From Saccopteryx bilineata (Eukaryota; Chordata; Mammalia; Chiroptera; Emballonuridae): 64,000 nt of DNA. The stretch's first letter is position 1. Every line of letters begins with the position of its first letter. The stretch spans positions 296,614,849 through 296,678,848 of the forward strand of contig NC_089493.1 in the NCBI RefSeq assembly GCF_036850765.1, in the 5' to 3' direction. A program made the translations under genes and the position numbers. Positions 1-10,411 of the stretch are shown in pieces. The notes below the pieces were generated by a model. It did not search any database, had not been told where the DNA came from, and saw only the letters and a program-made list of their open reading frames with translations.

Positions 1-128
1 GTCAGCACCATGGCCAGCAGCCCCGCCCCTGCCTCCCTGCAGAGACCACACACAAGCAGCTGCTGCACTTTCATCTGCTGGTTCTGAAATCTTTCACCAG
101 CTGCCAACATTGATAAAAGGGTATTCCT

Positions 129-510
129 GGCCCTGGCCAGTTGGCTCAGCGGTAGAGTGTCGGCCCTGTGTGAGGAAGTCCCGGGTTCGATTCCCGGTCA
201 GGGCACACAGGAGAAACACCCATCTGCTTCTCCACCCCTCCCCCTCTCCTTCCTCTCTGTCTCTCTCTTCCCCTCCTGCAGTCAAGGCTCCATTGGAGCA
301 AAGTTGGCCTGAGCGCTGAGGATGGCTCCATGGCCTCTGCCTCAGGCGCTAGAATGGCTCTGGTTACAACAGAGCAATGACCCAGATGGGCAGAGCATTG
401 CCCCCTGGTGGGCATGCCGGGTGGATCTGAGTCAGGCACATGCGGGAGTCTGTCTGTCTGCCTCCCTGCTTCTCACTTCAGAAAAATAAATAAATAAATA
501 AAAATAAAAG
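129..510 (+). mobile_element. VES-like tRNA-derived SINE, full length
   Basis: The tRNA-like head has A and B boxes (GGTTCGATTCC at about 182-192), followed by a CT-rich linker, the long 3' body and an A-rich tail. Confidence 0.9.
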
Positions 511-1518
511 AGGGTGTTTCTCACAAAAATTCAGATTTCCGACTTCTCTTGGACACACAAAGGTATGGCCAGGCCGGGCACAGACCCGCGGCCTGAGGAC
601 CATGATCTGCTCACCACCCACCCCAGCCAGCCAGCCGACTTCGCCGTGGCCTGCCTCGTGCCTGCAGATGGTGTGAGGGTTCAAGGCCAGGAAGGTTTAC
701 CCCATGGGGGCTCCCTCCCGGGCCCCAAGCCACCAGGGCCGGACGAAAGTTCAGAAAGCATGAACCAATTCCCTCTGGCAGCCTCTCCCAAAAGACATCT
801 TGTCTGCTATGTGGGGGATCTTTCCCTAAATCTCCCTTATAAATAGGGCTGCTCTACACAGGTGGCACCACATAACATCCTGGGCAAAGGCGGGCTCAGG
901 AATCAGCCCGCACGCCAACCCCCCCACCCAGCCACCCGCTAGCTGTGTGGCCCAGCATGGGTGACTTCATACGTTTGCCAAATAAAATACAAGACGCCCA
1001 GTGAAATCTTAATTGCAGACAAACCGTGAATAATGGTTTCGCATAAGTATACTGATATATCCCTAATATTGCATGGGGCATATACTCACTAAAAAAAATA
1101 ATAAAAAAGGATTTGTTGTTCTTCTGCAAGAGAAATTTCATTTCACTGGGAATTCTGTGTTTTTTATTTGCTACATGGGCCAAGGACCTCTGGGCCTCAG
1201 TTTCCCCCGCTGAAAACAGAGATAACAGTGGGCAGAGTTGTCCTAAGGGTGAGAGGAGTGGGAAACGTTTTTCACCGTCCCACACACGCCGGAAGTGGTC
1301 AGTCATGCCAGCAGCCACTGTGCTCCGTCCTAAGTGAGCCGAACATCTACCCTTAGTGTCTGTCCCCCCAGAATGAAAGGCCCACAAGGGGGGTGACAGG
1401 ACTTCTCCACTCTCCTCTGCGGCCTCAGTGTCTAGAACAGCGCCTGGCAGACAGCCAACCATACCAAGTAAGGTAACTACTGAGTGAATGAGTGCACAGT
1501 AGTCTATACAGTTATATA
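511..1518. other. Non-coding, mostly unique (OTOA intron side)
   Basis: No gene was recognised. A MIR-like fragment lies around 1180-1245 (CTGGGCCTCAGTTTCCCC). Open frames here resemble no known protein. Confidence 0.5.
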
Positions 1519-2115
1519 CAGTGTGTCTGTAAAGTCACGGTGCACTCTTGACTGGTCACAGGAAAGCAACAAAAGACGATAGAAATGTGAAATCTGCACC
1601 AAATAAAAGGAAAACCCTCCCAGTTTCTGTAGGATGATGTGGCAGCATGTGCGCATGCGCAGATGATGACGTAACACTGTGTATACAGCGGAGCAGCCCA
1701 CGGCCATGCCAGTCGAGATGTGGACGGTACAGAGGAAAGTTCAGTGTGTTCTGTGGCTCGCTAAATTTGAATCTGTGACCAAAGTGCAACATGAATACCA
1801 GCGCGTTTATAATGAAACGCCACCATACAGGAATAACATGACTTGGTGGGATAAGCAGTTGAAGGAAACCCACAGTTTGGTGGAGAAACCCCGTTCTGGT
1901 AGGCCATCAGTGAGCGACGAGTCTGTAGAGGCTACACAGGATAGCTACCTAAGGAGCCCTAAAAGATCTGTGCGTGAGCCCACATCAAACTGCACTGAAT
2001 AGGTATGAAACTGGGAGGGTTTTCCTTTTCTTTGGTGCAGATTTCACATTTCTATCGTCTTTTGTTGCTTTCCTGTGACCGGTCAAAAGTGCACCATGAC
2101 TTTACGGACACACTG
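1519..2115 (+). mobile_element. Tc1/mariner-type element, internally deleted, with 111-bp inverted repeats
   Basis: The ends CAGTGTGTCTGTAAAGTCA and its inverse are about 95% matched over 1519-1629 and about 2005-2115, flanked by TA at 1517-1518 and 2116-2117 as expected for Tc1/mariner insertion. Between them, an open frame (1679-2002, 107 codons) has a helix-turn-helix-type N-terminus with SGRPSVSDESVEA and RSPKRSVRE, typical of mariner-like transposases. The catalytic DDE/D part is missing, so the element is non-autonomous. Confidence 0.85.
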
Positions 2116-3270
2116 TATATGAAAATAGGCAGTGTATGTACGCACTAATCAGGTTTATAGATATATATTTCACGAGAAGCCAAACTGCTAGAGAGAACAG
2201 GGCCGGGCATAACGTCTCTGAAATGGCCTCCGACTGAAGAAGAACAGAAAGCCAGTAAATGCTGGCGGCTGGCGGCCGGCAGCGAGCAGGTATCCCGGTA
2301 ACAAGTTAACCACCAGCTCTCGGAGGGTAGCTGATTGGCCAACGTCGGCTGATATTCTCACCGTCCTTACCAAGGGAGGAAACACGGAAAGGACCGAGAT
2401 CTATGTCAGAACCGTACTCATCTGAGACGTGAATCCTTCCGCGGATCAAACAGCCGTTCTTGAAGACCGGACGACTATTCCCCTCGTTTTTCTGGGCTAC
2501 TCGCGGCGCAATGGTCAAGACGGAACGCGCCCGTCCCCACCGCGCCCGGCGGCTCCCGGGGACACACCGCCAGGCCATCCATTCACGCGCCCGCGCGGCC
2601 GCTTTTCTTATGGAACAGTGACACGTGAAGAAAGAGACACGCAGGGACGGAGATACCGGTCATGATACCCAAAGGTCCTCTCTCCCGCCAAGGGCGGGCT
2701 GGGCCCCTGCCCTCTCAGGACAGCAGCCAATGGGCAGCTGGTAAAGCAGGAGGAAGTGTGGGACTTTCCAGGTCACGCCCTTAAAAGAGAAAATGCTCAC
2801 CCCACACACACACACACACTTCCTCTTTCCCACCACCATCCCCTGGATTGGGGAACGGATGTGCTGCGTCAGCCCTCTGGGCCACCGTTCCCAAGGCAGA
2901 AGGAACCTGAAAGGTCTTCTGAAATAGATCCTCTCTGGGCTTTTCTGGGCTAGTGGTGGATTATGATGTAAGACAGGAATAAACTAAATTGTGTGAGCAC
3001 TGTAATCGGGGGGAGGGGGGTCCTCCTTGTTACAGCAGCTCGGTTTAGTTAGACCCTAATTCACCATGCCTCCATCAAAGACGACAAAATGAAAGACAGA
3101 CAAAGAACTTGTATGGCGTTCCAAGAAGAAAACCCGAAAGGACAGGTCTCCCTGCAGAAGTGGAGACTGGCTCTGCACCTCACCCCACTTCTTCAGCGCC
3201 CCTGGCCCGAGTCTGCCAGCCCCCGAGCACCAAGAGGGAAACATTAGAGGGACGGGTCTCAGGTGCCCAC
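2116..3270. other. OTOA intronic region with a CpG-dense patch at about 2230-2605
   Basis: No OTOA exon was found here. The patch is rich in CpG next to CpG-poor sequence; its ORFs match nothing I recognise. A short CA repeat lies at about 2803-2820. Confidence 0.5.
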
Positions 3271-3358
3271 CTGCAGGCTGGGGAGGGTGAAGGCAACATT
3301 CCGTGAGTTCAGGTAGCCCAGGACGCTGTGGGTCAGGTCTGCCGTCCACACGTGGGAG
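3271..3358 (-). CDS. OTOA: OTOA coding exon 5
   Basis: The acceptor CCTGCAG ends at 3359 and the donor GTGGGC starts at 3270. It completes Ser55 and encodes residues 56-84, including SHVWTADLTH and NVAFTLPSLQ, close to the human stretch before AAVENHLEQ. Intron 4, upstream, is about 3.1 kb and holds several SINEs and MIRs. Confidence 0.92.
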
Positions 3359-6041
3359 CTGCAGGCAAAGACAGACGGAGGAGGTTATGGGGACGCTTCC
3401 CCTGGGACAATAACTCTACTAGCTGGGTGACCAGGGGGCCGGAGTTCAGAGAGGGCATGGAGACGGGGCTAGGGGTGCCGGAAGCTTTGTGTGCGGAAGC
3501 AGGAGACCTATGAACCGGGCACAGAGGGGTGAGGAGTACATGGGGAGTTGCTAACTCTAGGAATCGGTGTCTCGATCCCATTCCCCCAAAGACAGCGACT
3601 GATCTCGGAGCAGCGTGCAACATTCTCATTCCCACAGCATTCCACTTGAGTCGATGACAATTCAAACAGGTGAGCTTAAGAAAGTATCCTTACAAATTAA
3701 GTTTAAAAAAAAAACAAAACAGATGCTGGCCTGACCAGTCGGTGGCACAGTGAACAGAGCACTAGCTTGGGACGCTGAGGATCCAGGTTCGAAACCCCGG
3801 GGGTCAACGCGTCCAGCTTGAGCGCAGGCTCACAGACATGACCCCAAGGTCTCTGGCTCGAGCCCCAGGTCACTGGCTCGAGCCCAAAGGTCGCTGGCTT
3901 GAGCAAGGGGTCACTAGCTCAGCTGGAGCCCCTCCCTCAAGTCATGTATGAGAAAGCAATCAATGAACAACTGAGGTGCCACAACCACGAGTTGATGAGT
4001 CTCATCTCTCTCCCTTCCTGTCTGTCTGTCCCTGTCTGTCCATCTCTCTCTCTTTTTTCTATATTTACTTATTTATTTGAATACATAAATAAATATTTAT
4101 AGGTATATAAGTAAATAAACAAACAATAACAGGTGCTAAGTGCATAGTGAGAGGCTGGAGTATCTCTGCGGAGGGAACACGTGGGCTCAGCACCCGGATA
4201 TGAATGCTGGCTCAATCGCTTACCTGTGTGGCCGTAGGCAACTTACTGAACTGTGCTGTGTGTGCCTCAGTTTCCCTTTCTATGTTATGCAGCGAAGAAC
4301 TGGGAGGATGCAATCTGTTCACACATGTCAAGTGCTGAACACACTGCCCAACAGCCCTGGCCAGGTAGCTCGATTGGTCAGAGTTGTGTGACACTTCAAG
4401 GTGGCGGGTTTAACTCCCCTGATCAGGGCACACACAAGAACCATCCAGAGAATGTATAAATAAGTGGAATGACAAATCTCTCCCCCCCCCTTCCTCCCTA
4501 CTTCCACTCTCTCTAAAATCAATATAAATTAAAAAAAAAAATCACTGCCCTGCCCTGGCCAGACAACTCGGTTGGATAGAGCACCGTCCCAATGCGCAGA
4601 GGTTGCCGGTTCGATCCCCCGTCAAGGCACATCCAGGAACAGGTTGATGTCATCAACGCTCTCTCCCTCTCTCTCTCTCTCTCTCCCTCTCTCTCTCTCC
4701 TTCCCTCCCTCTCTCCCTCCCTCTCTCTCTCTCCCTCTCTCTCTCTCCTTCCCCCCTCTCTCCCTCCCTCTCTCTCTCTCCCTCTCTCTCTCCTTCCCTC
4801 CCTCTCTCCCTCCCTCTCTCTCTCCCTTCCTCTCTCTCCCTCCCTCTCTCTCCCTCCCTCTCTCTCTCTCCCTCCCTCTCTCTCTCTCTCCCTCCCTCTC
4901 TCTCCCTCTCCCTCCCTCTCTCTCCCTCTCTCCCTCCCTCTCTCTCTCTCTCCCTCCCTCTCTCTCTCTCCCTCCCTCTCTCTCTCTCCCTCCCTCCCTC
5001 CCTCTCTTTCTCAAGTCCATAAATAAATCTTTTTTAATTTAAAAAAGCACTGCCCAAGATATTTAAAAGGCACAGTTTCATTCATAATAGCCAAAAATTG
5101 GAAACAACTCAAACATTCAACTAACTGGTAAAAAAAAAAAAAAAGTCAACAAATACAGTCAATCCCATAAAAAAAGAGCCACTCGGGTGTTGGCTTCCAG
5201 AGATGGTGGAGTCACTGATGACAGGGGAGCGGTCCTGCGGTGAGCCATTAGAAGGCTTCCATCATCCCACTCCTGTCATTAGCACAGGGGTGAATGAACC
5301 AGTAAGTAAGTAAATAAATATCTTAGCCTGAAAGAATATATCTAAAACTGCCCACTGGAGTTATTTTCGGGAGAGGGGTGTTGACAGAGACCTGTCACTG
5401 TAACACAACCGGGGGCCTCTGCCATGGGGCCACAAGTCAGAGTTCTCATGTTAGATTAGGTGCTAAGCTCTGCCTCTCCACCAGACCCTCCGGAGCCCTG
5501 CCTCCTGTCCCTGGTGTCCAGCACCGGCCTCGCCTGCAGCACCCCACAGGACGGTGAAGGCAGTGGACCGTGGGACCACGCTGCTGGACACACACACCCC
5601 AAACCAGCACTTCCCCGCTGTGACCTCCCTGTGACCTTGATTCACTCTCCCTGTGACCTTGATTCACTCTCCCTGGGTCTCAGGGCCTTCTTCTGCCTAA
5701 TGGAATAACAACAGGACCCACCCCGGGGGCACCTGTGAGGGTTGAAAGTGTTTCTATGCATAAAGCACTTAAAACAGTACCTGCCGCCTAGTAAGCACTC
5801 AATAAATGTTAGCTTCTAGGCAAGGGAAGAGAAGAATAAAAGTTTGTGGCACAAATGCGTCTACTTTAAAAACACTTGTGCCCTGGCTGGTGGGCTCAAT
5901 GGTAGAGCATCAGCCCGGCATGTGGATGTCCTCGGTTTGATTCCCAGTCAGAGCACACAGAAGTGCCCACCTGCTTCCCCACACTCTGCCTCTCCTGCTT
6001 TCTCTTTCTCTCTCTCTCTCTCTCCCCCTCTCTCTCTCAAC

Positions 6042-6094
<53 letters not shown>

Positions 6095-7502
6095 GCCTCC
6101 CACAGCCATGGCTGGATTGATTCAAGCAAGTTGGCCCCAGGCGCTGAGGATGGCTGTTGGCCTCTGCCTCAGGCACTAAAAATTGATCAGTTGCCGAGCG
6201 GCAGAGCAATGCCCCAGATGGGCAGAGCATCGCCCCATAGGGTGCATGCTGAGTGGATCCCAGTCCAGGAGCATGGAGGAGTCTGTCTTTCTGTCTCCCC
6301 TGTTCTCACTTAATTAAAAAAAAAAATCTGTGCTTTGGTTGATGTTTTTTATAATAACTATGCATTACTTTTTACAATTAAGAGAGTTTCACTAAGAATT
6401 TTTATTAAAAACTCATCCCATCCCACCTTCCCTCCCCCCCATAGGGCAGGTTACCTTTGGAACTGTATGAGATCCAGTAATGCTACAATGGGAATAAAAT
6501 GAAAAGAACACTTAGAAAGGAATCACGCCAGAGAGATCACAGTCACGTTCAGTGTGAAATTCTTGGAAGCAGCAAGCAGGGACCGAGGGAGGACGTTACC
6601 ATTCAGATAGTTTCCGGCTATGATTTCTTCCTAAAAGGCAAAGAGAGAACATCTAGTATAACATCCAAACAATGGGCGGTTCCCGTAGAGAAGGGTCAGG
6701 TTTTCATTTCTTTATAAAAAAACAAAAACGGAATACTCACTGCCATTTTTTGCAACAATGGATGCAAATCTGTAAGAAAACCAACGAATGTATAACTAGA
6801 ATTGAATTGTGTGACCTTCCGAGAGACAAACGTCAGTTAGGAAGCGTCCCCCTAAAAAATCAGCCGTGGAAGAAAGTTTTAGGGGGTTTTCATTATACCT
6901 GTTCCTGTACGTACCTTAGTGTGGTCAACCCTTTCTGAATAATCATGAAAATCCTACACACGTGGTCACACATGCATACGTGTACACGCGTGCGCGCACA
7001 CACACACACACACACACACAGAGTCCAAAATGCTTTAAAGCAGTGGTCCCCAACCCCGGGGCCGCGGACCGGTACCGGTCTGTGGGCCATTTGGTACCAG
7101 TCCACAGAGAAAGAATAAATAACTTACATTATTTTCGTTTTATTTATATTTAAGTCTAAACGATGTTTTATTTTTTAAAAAATGATCAGGTTCCCTCTGT
7201 GACATCTAAGATTCACTCTGGACGCTTGTCTCGGTCACGTGATACATTTATCCGTCCCACCCTAAAGGCCGGTCCATGAAAATATTTTCTGACATTAAAC
7301 CAGTTCGTGGCTCAAAAAAAGGTTGGGGACCCCTGGTTTCAAGCATCACACACCTAAATGGACCTCTCCCCATCCACCCCCTGAGGTGTGTGGAAACCCT
7401 GACAGTCTTCCTCCCCTGGGACTTACCCTGCCTGGAATTGGGGACTCCGTGGCTCAGAGAGAGGATGAGGAGAAGAGCGTAGGTCCTGGGTTCCTGAGAC
7501 AT
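3271..7502 (-). CDS. OTOA: Otoancorin, 5' part (coding exons 1-5, spliced)
   Basis: Otoancorin is a GPI-anchored extracellular protein of the inner ear that attaches acellular gels such as the tectorial membrane to the epithelium; loss causes recessive deafness DFNB22 in human (family knowledge). Five minus-strand exons (7427-7502, 6741-6769, 6600-6630, 6455-6482, 3271-3358) join in frame with GT/AG sites into the first 84 residues. Residues 1-20 begin MSQEPRTYALLLILSLSHGV, a signal peptide with a hydrophobic core at about 9-17. Residues 26-35 (DLHPLLQKMA), 36-45 (EEIIAGNYLN) and 57-60 (HVWT) match the human protein as I remember it. Human appears to carry about five more residues (SSYTV) just after SHGV; these are absent here. 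Exons 2-4 are only 29, 31 and 28 bp. No exon 6 candidate was found between 1 and 3270, so the rest of the gene lies off the window. Same strand as METTL9, matching human gene order. Confidence 0.93.
3359..3727. other. OTOA intron 4 sequence without recognised elements
   Basis: Unique sequence; nothing is seen beyond the exon 5 acceptor. Confidence 0.4.
3728..4120 (+). mobile_element. Second-type SINE (GCCTGACC head, long form)
   Basis: The head is GGCCTGACCAGTCGGTGGCA and the B box is GGTTCGAAACC. It has the repeated GGTCACTGGCTCGAG segments, then ATGAACAACT, a CT tract and an A/TAAA-rich tail. Confidence 0.9.
4150..4345 (+). repeat. MIR relic
   Basis: It shows the MIR core pattern: TGCTGGCTCAATCGCTTACC, then CAACTTACTGAAC and GTGCCTCAGTTTCCC. 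Confidence 0.7.
4354..4541 (+). mobile_element. Short, diverged VES-like SINE
   Basis: GCCCTGGCCAGGTAGCTCGA head, GTTTAACTCCCCTGATCAGG and an A-rich tail. Confidence 0.8.
4552..5046 (+). mobile_element. VES-like SINE with an expanded CT tract
   Basis: The SINE head runs from 4552, and the usual short CT linker has grown into about 350 bp of CTCTC/CCTC (4659-5011) before the A-rich tail. The open frames across it are low-complexity artefacts. Confidence 0.85.
5047..5879 (+). other. Unique sequence with a MIR relic at about 5670-5820
   Basis: The MIR part ends GTAAGCACTCAATAAATGTT, the hallmark MIR 3' end. An L1-like fragment (ATTCATAATAGCCAAAAATT) lies at about 5080-5150. A 26-bp unit is doubled at about 5630-5680. 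Confidence 0.65.
5880..6327 (+). mobile_element. VES-like SINE, full length
   Basis: GCCCTGGCTGGTGGGCTCAA head, GGTTTGATTCCCAGTC, a CT microsatellite at about 6000-6090, the 3' body and an A tail. Confidence 0.88.
6455..6482 (-). CDS. OTOA: OTOA coding exon 4 (28-bp micro-exon)
   Basis: The acceptor TTGTAG ends at 6483 and the donor GTAACC starts at 6454. It encodes Ala46 (split codon), LLDLIQFQ and two bases of Ser55, in frame with both neighbours. Confidence 0.9.
6600..6630 (-). CDS. OTOA: OTOA coding exon 3 (31-bp micro-exon)
   Basis: The acceptor CTTTTAG ends at 6631 and the donor GTAACG starts at 6599. It encodes EEIIAGNYLN plus one base. The upstream intron is 110 bp and the downstream intron 117 bp. 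Confidence 0.9.
6741..6769 (-). CDS. OTOA: OTOA coding exon 2 (29-bp micro-exon)
   Basis: The acceptor is CTTACAG ending at 6770 and the donor GTGAGT starts at 6740. Two bases complete Asp26, then nine codons read LHPLLQKMA; phase 1 in, phase 0 out. Human has Asn where this copy has Lys (from memory). Confidence 0.9.
6997..7020. repeat. CA microsatellite
   Basis: (CA)n directly before a hAT element, in OTOA intron 1. Confidence 0.9.
7041..7335. mobile_element. Non-autonomous hAT element
   Basis: The termini CAGTGGTCCCCAACC and GGTTGGGGACCCCTG are inverted repeats of hAT type. The flanking 8-mers CTTTAAAG and GTTTCAAG are imperfect target duplications. No transposase. It lies in OTOA intron 1. 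Confidence 0.8.
7427..7502 (-). CDS. OTOA: OTOA coding exon 1 (start codon, signal peptide)
   Basis: ATG is at 7502-7500. The exon reads 25 codons plus one base and ends CAG-G before the donor GTAAGT (7426-7421). It holds the signal peptide and residues PNSRQ. The next in-frame residue is Asp, made with exon 2. The exon could extend upstream as 5' UTR. Confidence 0.93.
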
Positions 7503-7547
7503 CCTGCTGCCACTGATGCAAGCACAGACGTGATTCAGGTTTGATTT

Positions 7548-7555
7548 CTTAAATA
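7548..7555 (-). promoter_or_regulatory. TATA-like box upstream of the OTOA start
   Basis: On the minus strand TATTTAAG lies about 50 bp upstream of the OTOA ATG, spaced for a very short 5' UTR. There is no CpG island here. A non-coding upstream exon is an alternative, since CAG-G directly precedes the ATG, although the polypyrimidine tract is weak. Confidence 0.3.
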
Positions 7556-7883
7556 CAGTTCAGAAAACTCAGAAGACAAAAGGGGAAAATACCAAACGAC
7601 CCAGAACCCTTTGAGGTTTTTTTTAAAAATAATTTTAAAATTCCACCTGCTTTGCTCCATGTAAACCTCTGTCTTTGTCTAAGACACAAGCGTCTCTCTA
7701 CCATTTAAATTCTTTCCTTCTCCCCCCCCCATACCCCTCGATCAAGCAAAGAGGGGTTCTTAAAAGCATGGACTCTGTTATAGGGGACAAAGGATTTTTA
7801 TCCAGAACGTAAAAAGAACTCTTACAGTTCTGTAAGAAGAAGATAGACCAATGGGGAGAAACAGAGAAAAGATAGAAAACACA
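7556..7883. other. Region upstream of OTOA, no recognised element
   Basis: A/T-rich unique sequence; nothing specific seen. Confidence 0.4.
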
Positions 7884-7978
7884 GAAGCAAGCCATGAACA
7901 ACTCAGGTGCCACAACCACGAGTTGATGCTTCTCACCTCTCTCCCTTCCTGTCTGTCTCTCTCTCACTAAATATTTAT
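7884..7978 (+). mobile_element. 3' fragment of the GCCTGACC-type SINE
   Basis: Contains ATGAACAACTCAGGTGCCAC, the CT tract and ACTAAATATTTATAG tail only. Confidence 0.8.
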
Positions 7979-8063
7979 AGTGATGAATCTATCAGATGGC
8001 AAGAAAAAAATGTTTTAAAGTGGTCATGCTAAATGCTGAAAAGCATGCAAAGAAACTGAATCA

Positions 8064-8430
8064 GGCCCTGGCCAATTGGCTCAGTGGTAGAGCGCTGGCC
8101 CAGCGTGTGGAAGTCCTGGATTCGATTCCTGGCCAGGGCACACAGGAGAAGTGCCGTCTGCTTCTCCACCACCACCCCCCGCCTCTCCTTCCTCTCTGTC
8201 TCTCTCTTCCCCTCCCACAGCCGAGGCTCCATTGGAGCAAAGTTGGCCCGGGCGCTGGGGATGGCTCCATGGCCTCTGCCTCAGGCGCTAGAATGGCTCT
8301 GGTTGCAACAGAGCAACGCCCCAGATGGGCAGAGCATCGCCCCCTGGTGGGAATGGCGGGTGGATCCCGGTGGGGCACATGCGGGAGTCTGACTGCCTCC
8401 CCGCTTTTAACTTTGGGGGAAAAAAAAAGA
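8064..8430 (+). mobile_element. VES-like SINE with a perfect 15-bp target duplication
   Basis: AAAGAAACTGAATCA occurs at 8049-8063 and 8431-8445, so both ends are defined. It is inserted in or beside an old L1. Confidence 0.93.
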
Positions 8431-8445
8431 AAAGAAACTGAATCA

Positions 8446-9635
8446 CTCATCCATTGCCGGTGAGCAAATAAAATGGTGCAGGTATTCTAGAACATAGTTT
8501 ATGAGCTTCTTATAAAACTAAACATGCATTCAACATACAGCCCAGCAACTGCGCTCTCACAAATGTATCCCAGAGAAATGAAAATTTACATTCACGTAAA
8601 CACCTATACACAAACGTTTACAGCAGTTTTATCCATTATAGCCAAAAACTGGAACCGACTCGAATGTCCTTCCACTGGTGGGTGGTTGAACAGACCATGA
8701 TGTGTCCACACCGTGCGACACTACTCAGAAATAAAAAGGAACTGGCTACAGATACGCGTTCTTTTGAAGGGACCTCAAGGGACTGATGGTGAGCGGGAAA
8801 ACTCACTCGTGAAGGTTCCCTACTGTAAAGATAACAGGATTGAAAACAGACCAGCGTCTGGCATGGGAAGGTGAAAAGTGACATTTCGGGGCGCACAAAG
8901 GAGCCGTGTGGTCATGGAACGGTCTGGACCTTCAATGGGATAGTGGGTCCATGAATCCACCCACGTGACAAAACTATAAAAACTGCCTACAAACGCACAC
9001 AAGAATCAGTGCACGTAACTGGCGAAATCTGAATGGGCCCTATGGGTTAGATCACACCATGGTCGTCAGTCTCCAGGCTTTGATACTGTAGCATTGTGAT
9101 GCAAAATGTAACCACAGGGGGAAACTGGGTGAAGAGGAAACAAGGACCTTAACCTCTCCTTGCCTTGTACAACTTCCCATGAATCTATAATTATTTCAAA
9201 ACAATACATTTTTAAAGCACTCAGAGGGGTGAAAAAAAATCACATTATGTGCACAGGAAAGGGAATGAGCTGATTTATGCAAGAATATGGATAAACCTCA
9301 AAAGGGTTATGCCAATCAAAAGCCCATCCACAAGGGTCTGGAGTGCATGCTTCCAGTTACAGGGCACTCCGGGACAGACAAAATCATCTACAGCCGCAGA
9401 AAACAGATCAGGAGTCACCTGGGGCACAGTTGGGGTACAGTGGGGGGGGGGAGTTTATGGCAAAAGAGCCCAAGGAAACTTTACCGGGTGAAATTTCTGT
9501 ATCTTGATGATGGTGGTTGTCATGCAGATACGTAACACACACTTCTTGTCAAATCTTAATGAACGGTACACTTTAAGTGGGTGTGTTTTATTCTAATGTC
9601 AATTACACTGCACCAAAGCTGATTTCAAAAGAGAA
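8446..9635 (+). mobile_element. Old LINE-1 3' end (degenerate)
   Basis: It shows L1 ORF2 C-terminal/3' UTR features: CAGCAACTGCGCTCTC, TTATAGCCAAAAACTGGAAC and GGTGGTTGAACAGACCATG. It ends with a tail like AATTACACTGCACCAAAGCT. Many stops. Confidence 0.7.
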
Positions 9636-9639
9636 AGGA

Positions 9640-9818
9640 GCCTGACCCGTGGTGGCGCAGCGGACAAAGCGTCCACCCGGAATGCTGAGGTCGCCGGTTC
9701 GAAACCCTGGTTTGGCGTGGTCAAGGCACATGTGGGAGTTGATGCTTCCTTCTCCTCCCTCTCCCTCTCTCTCTCTCTCTTTCCCTCTCTAAAATGAATA
9801 AATAAAAATCTAAAAAAG
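9640..9818 (+). mobile_element. GCCTGACC-type SINE, short form
   Basis: GCCTGACCCGTGGTGGCGCA head, CGCCGGTTCGAAACCCTGG, GGGAGTTGATGCTTCC, a CT tract and an AAATGAATAAATAAA tail. Confidence 0.9.
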
Positions 9819-9839
9819 AAGAACAAGAGAGAGAGAGAG

Positions 9840-10022
9840 AGGAAGAGCGTGGACAGTGGGGCCCGACTGCTGGTCCTGAACCCCCGCTCTGCCACGGACG
9901 AGCCGTGTGGTGGCGCAGACCCTACCAAATCTCTCCGGGCTCTGTTTCCTCCCCTGTAAGATGCAGTGAATAACAGTCCCCACGTCACAGTATCCTCGGA
10001 AGGTACAAGGAGTTCACAGTAA
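9840..10022 (+). repeat. MIR relic
   Basis: Contains CCCCGCTCTGCCAC and GGGCTCTGTTTCCTCCCCTG followed by TAAGATGCAGTGAATAA, the MIR core order. Confidence 0.7.
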
Positions 10023-10031
10023 GTCACAGGA

Positions 10032-10350
10032 GCCTGGCCAGGCGGGGGGGAGGGGCAGTGGATAGAGCATCGGCCGGGGACGCTGAGGTCCCAGGGTCGA
10101 AACCCCGAGGTTGTCAGCTTGCGTGCAGGCTCACAGACATGACCTCGTGGTCAGTGGCTTGAGCAGGGGGTCACCGGCTCAGCTGGCATCCCTCGAACTC
10201 GTCAAGGCACATATGAGAAAGCAATTAATGAACTAAGGAGCCACAGTGAAGAACTTCTCATCTCTCTCTCTCTTTTCTGTCTGTCTGTCCCTGTCTGTCC
10301 TCTCTGTCTCTCTGTCTCTGACTCTCTCACTAAAAAAAAAAATAAAATAA
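10032..10350 (+). mobile_element. GCCTGACC-type SINE, long form
   Basis: GCCTGGCCAGGC head, GGACGCTGAGGTCCCAGGGT, the repeated GGTCAGTGGCTTGAGC motif, GTCAAGGCACATATGAGAAA and an A tail. Confidence 0.88.
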
Positions 10351-10411
10351 TAGTAAATCACTTAAAACAATTCTTGGCACACATAAAGCTCTATATATGG
10401 GTTTATTAATT

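Noticed and set aside
1..3270. OTOA exon 6
   Set aside because: No minus-strand stretch matched the expected AAVENHLEQ region with splice sites; it should lie before position 1.
4572..5042. Ser/Leu/Pro-rich frames of 144-156 codons
   Set aside because: Translation of the expanded CT tract of a SINE.
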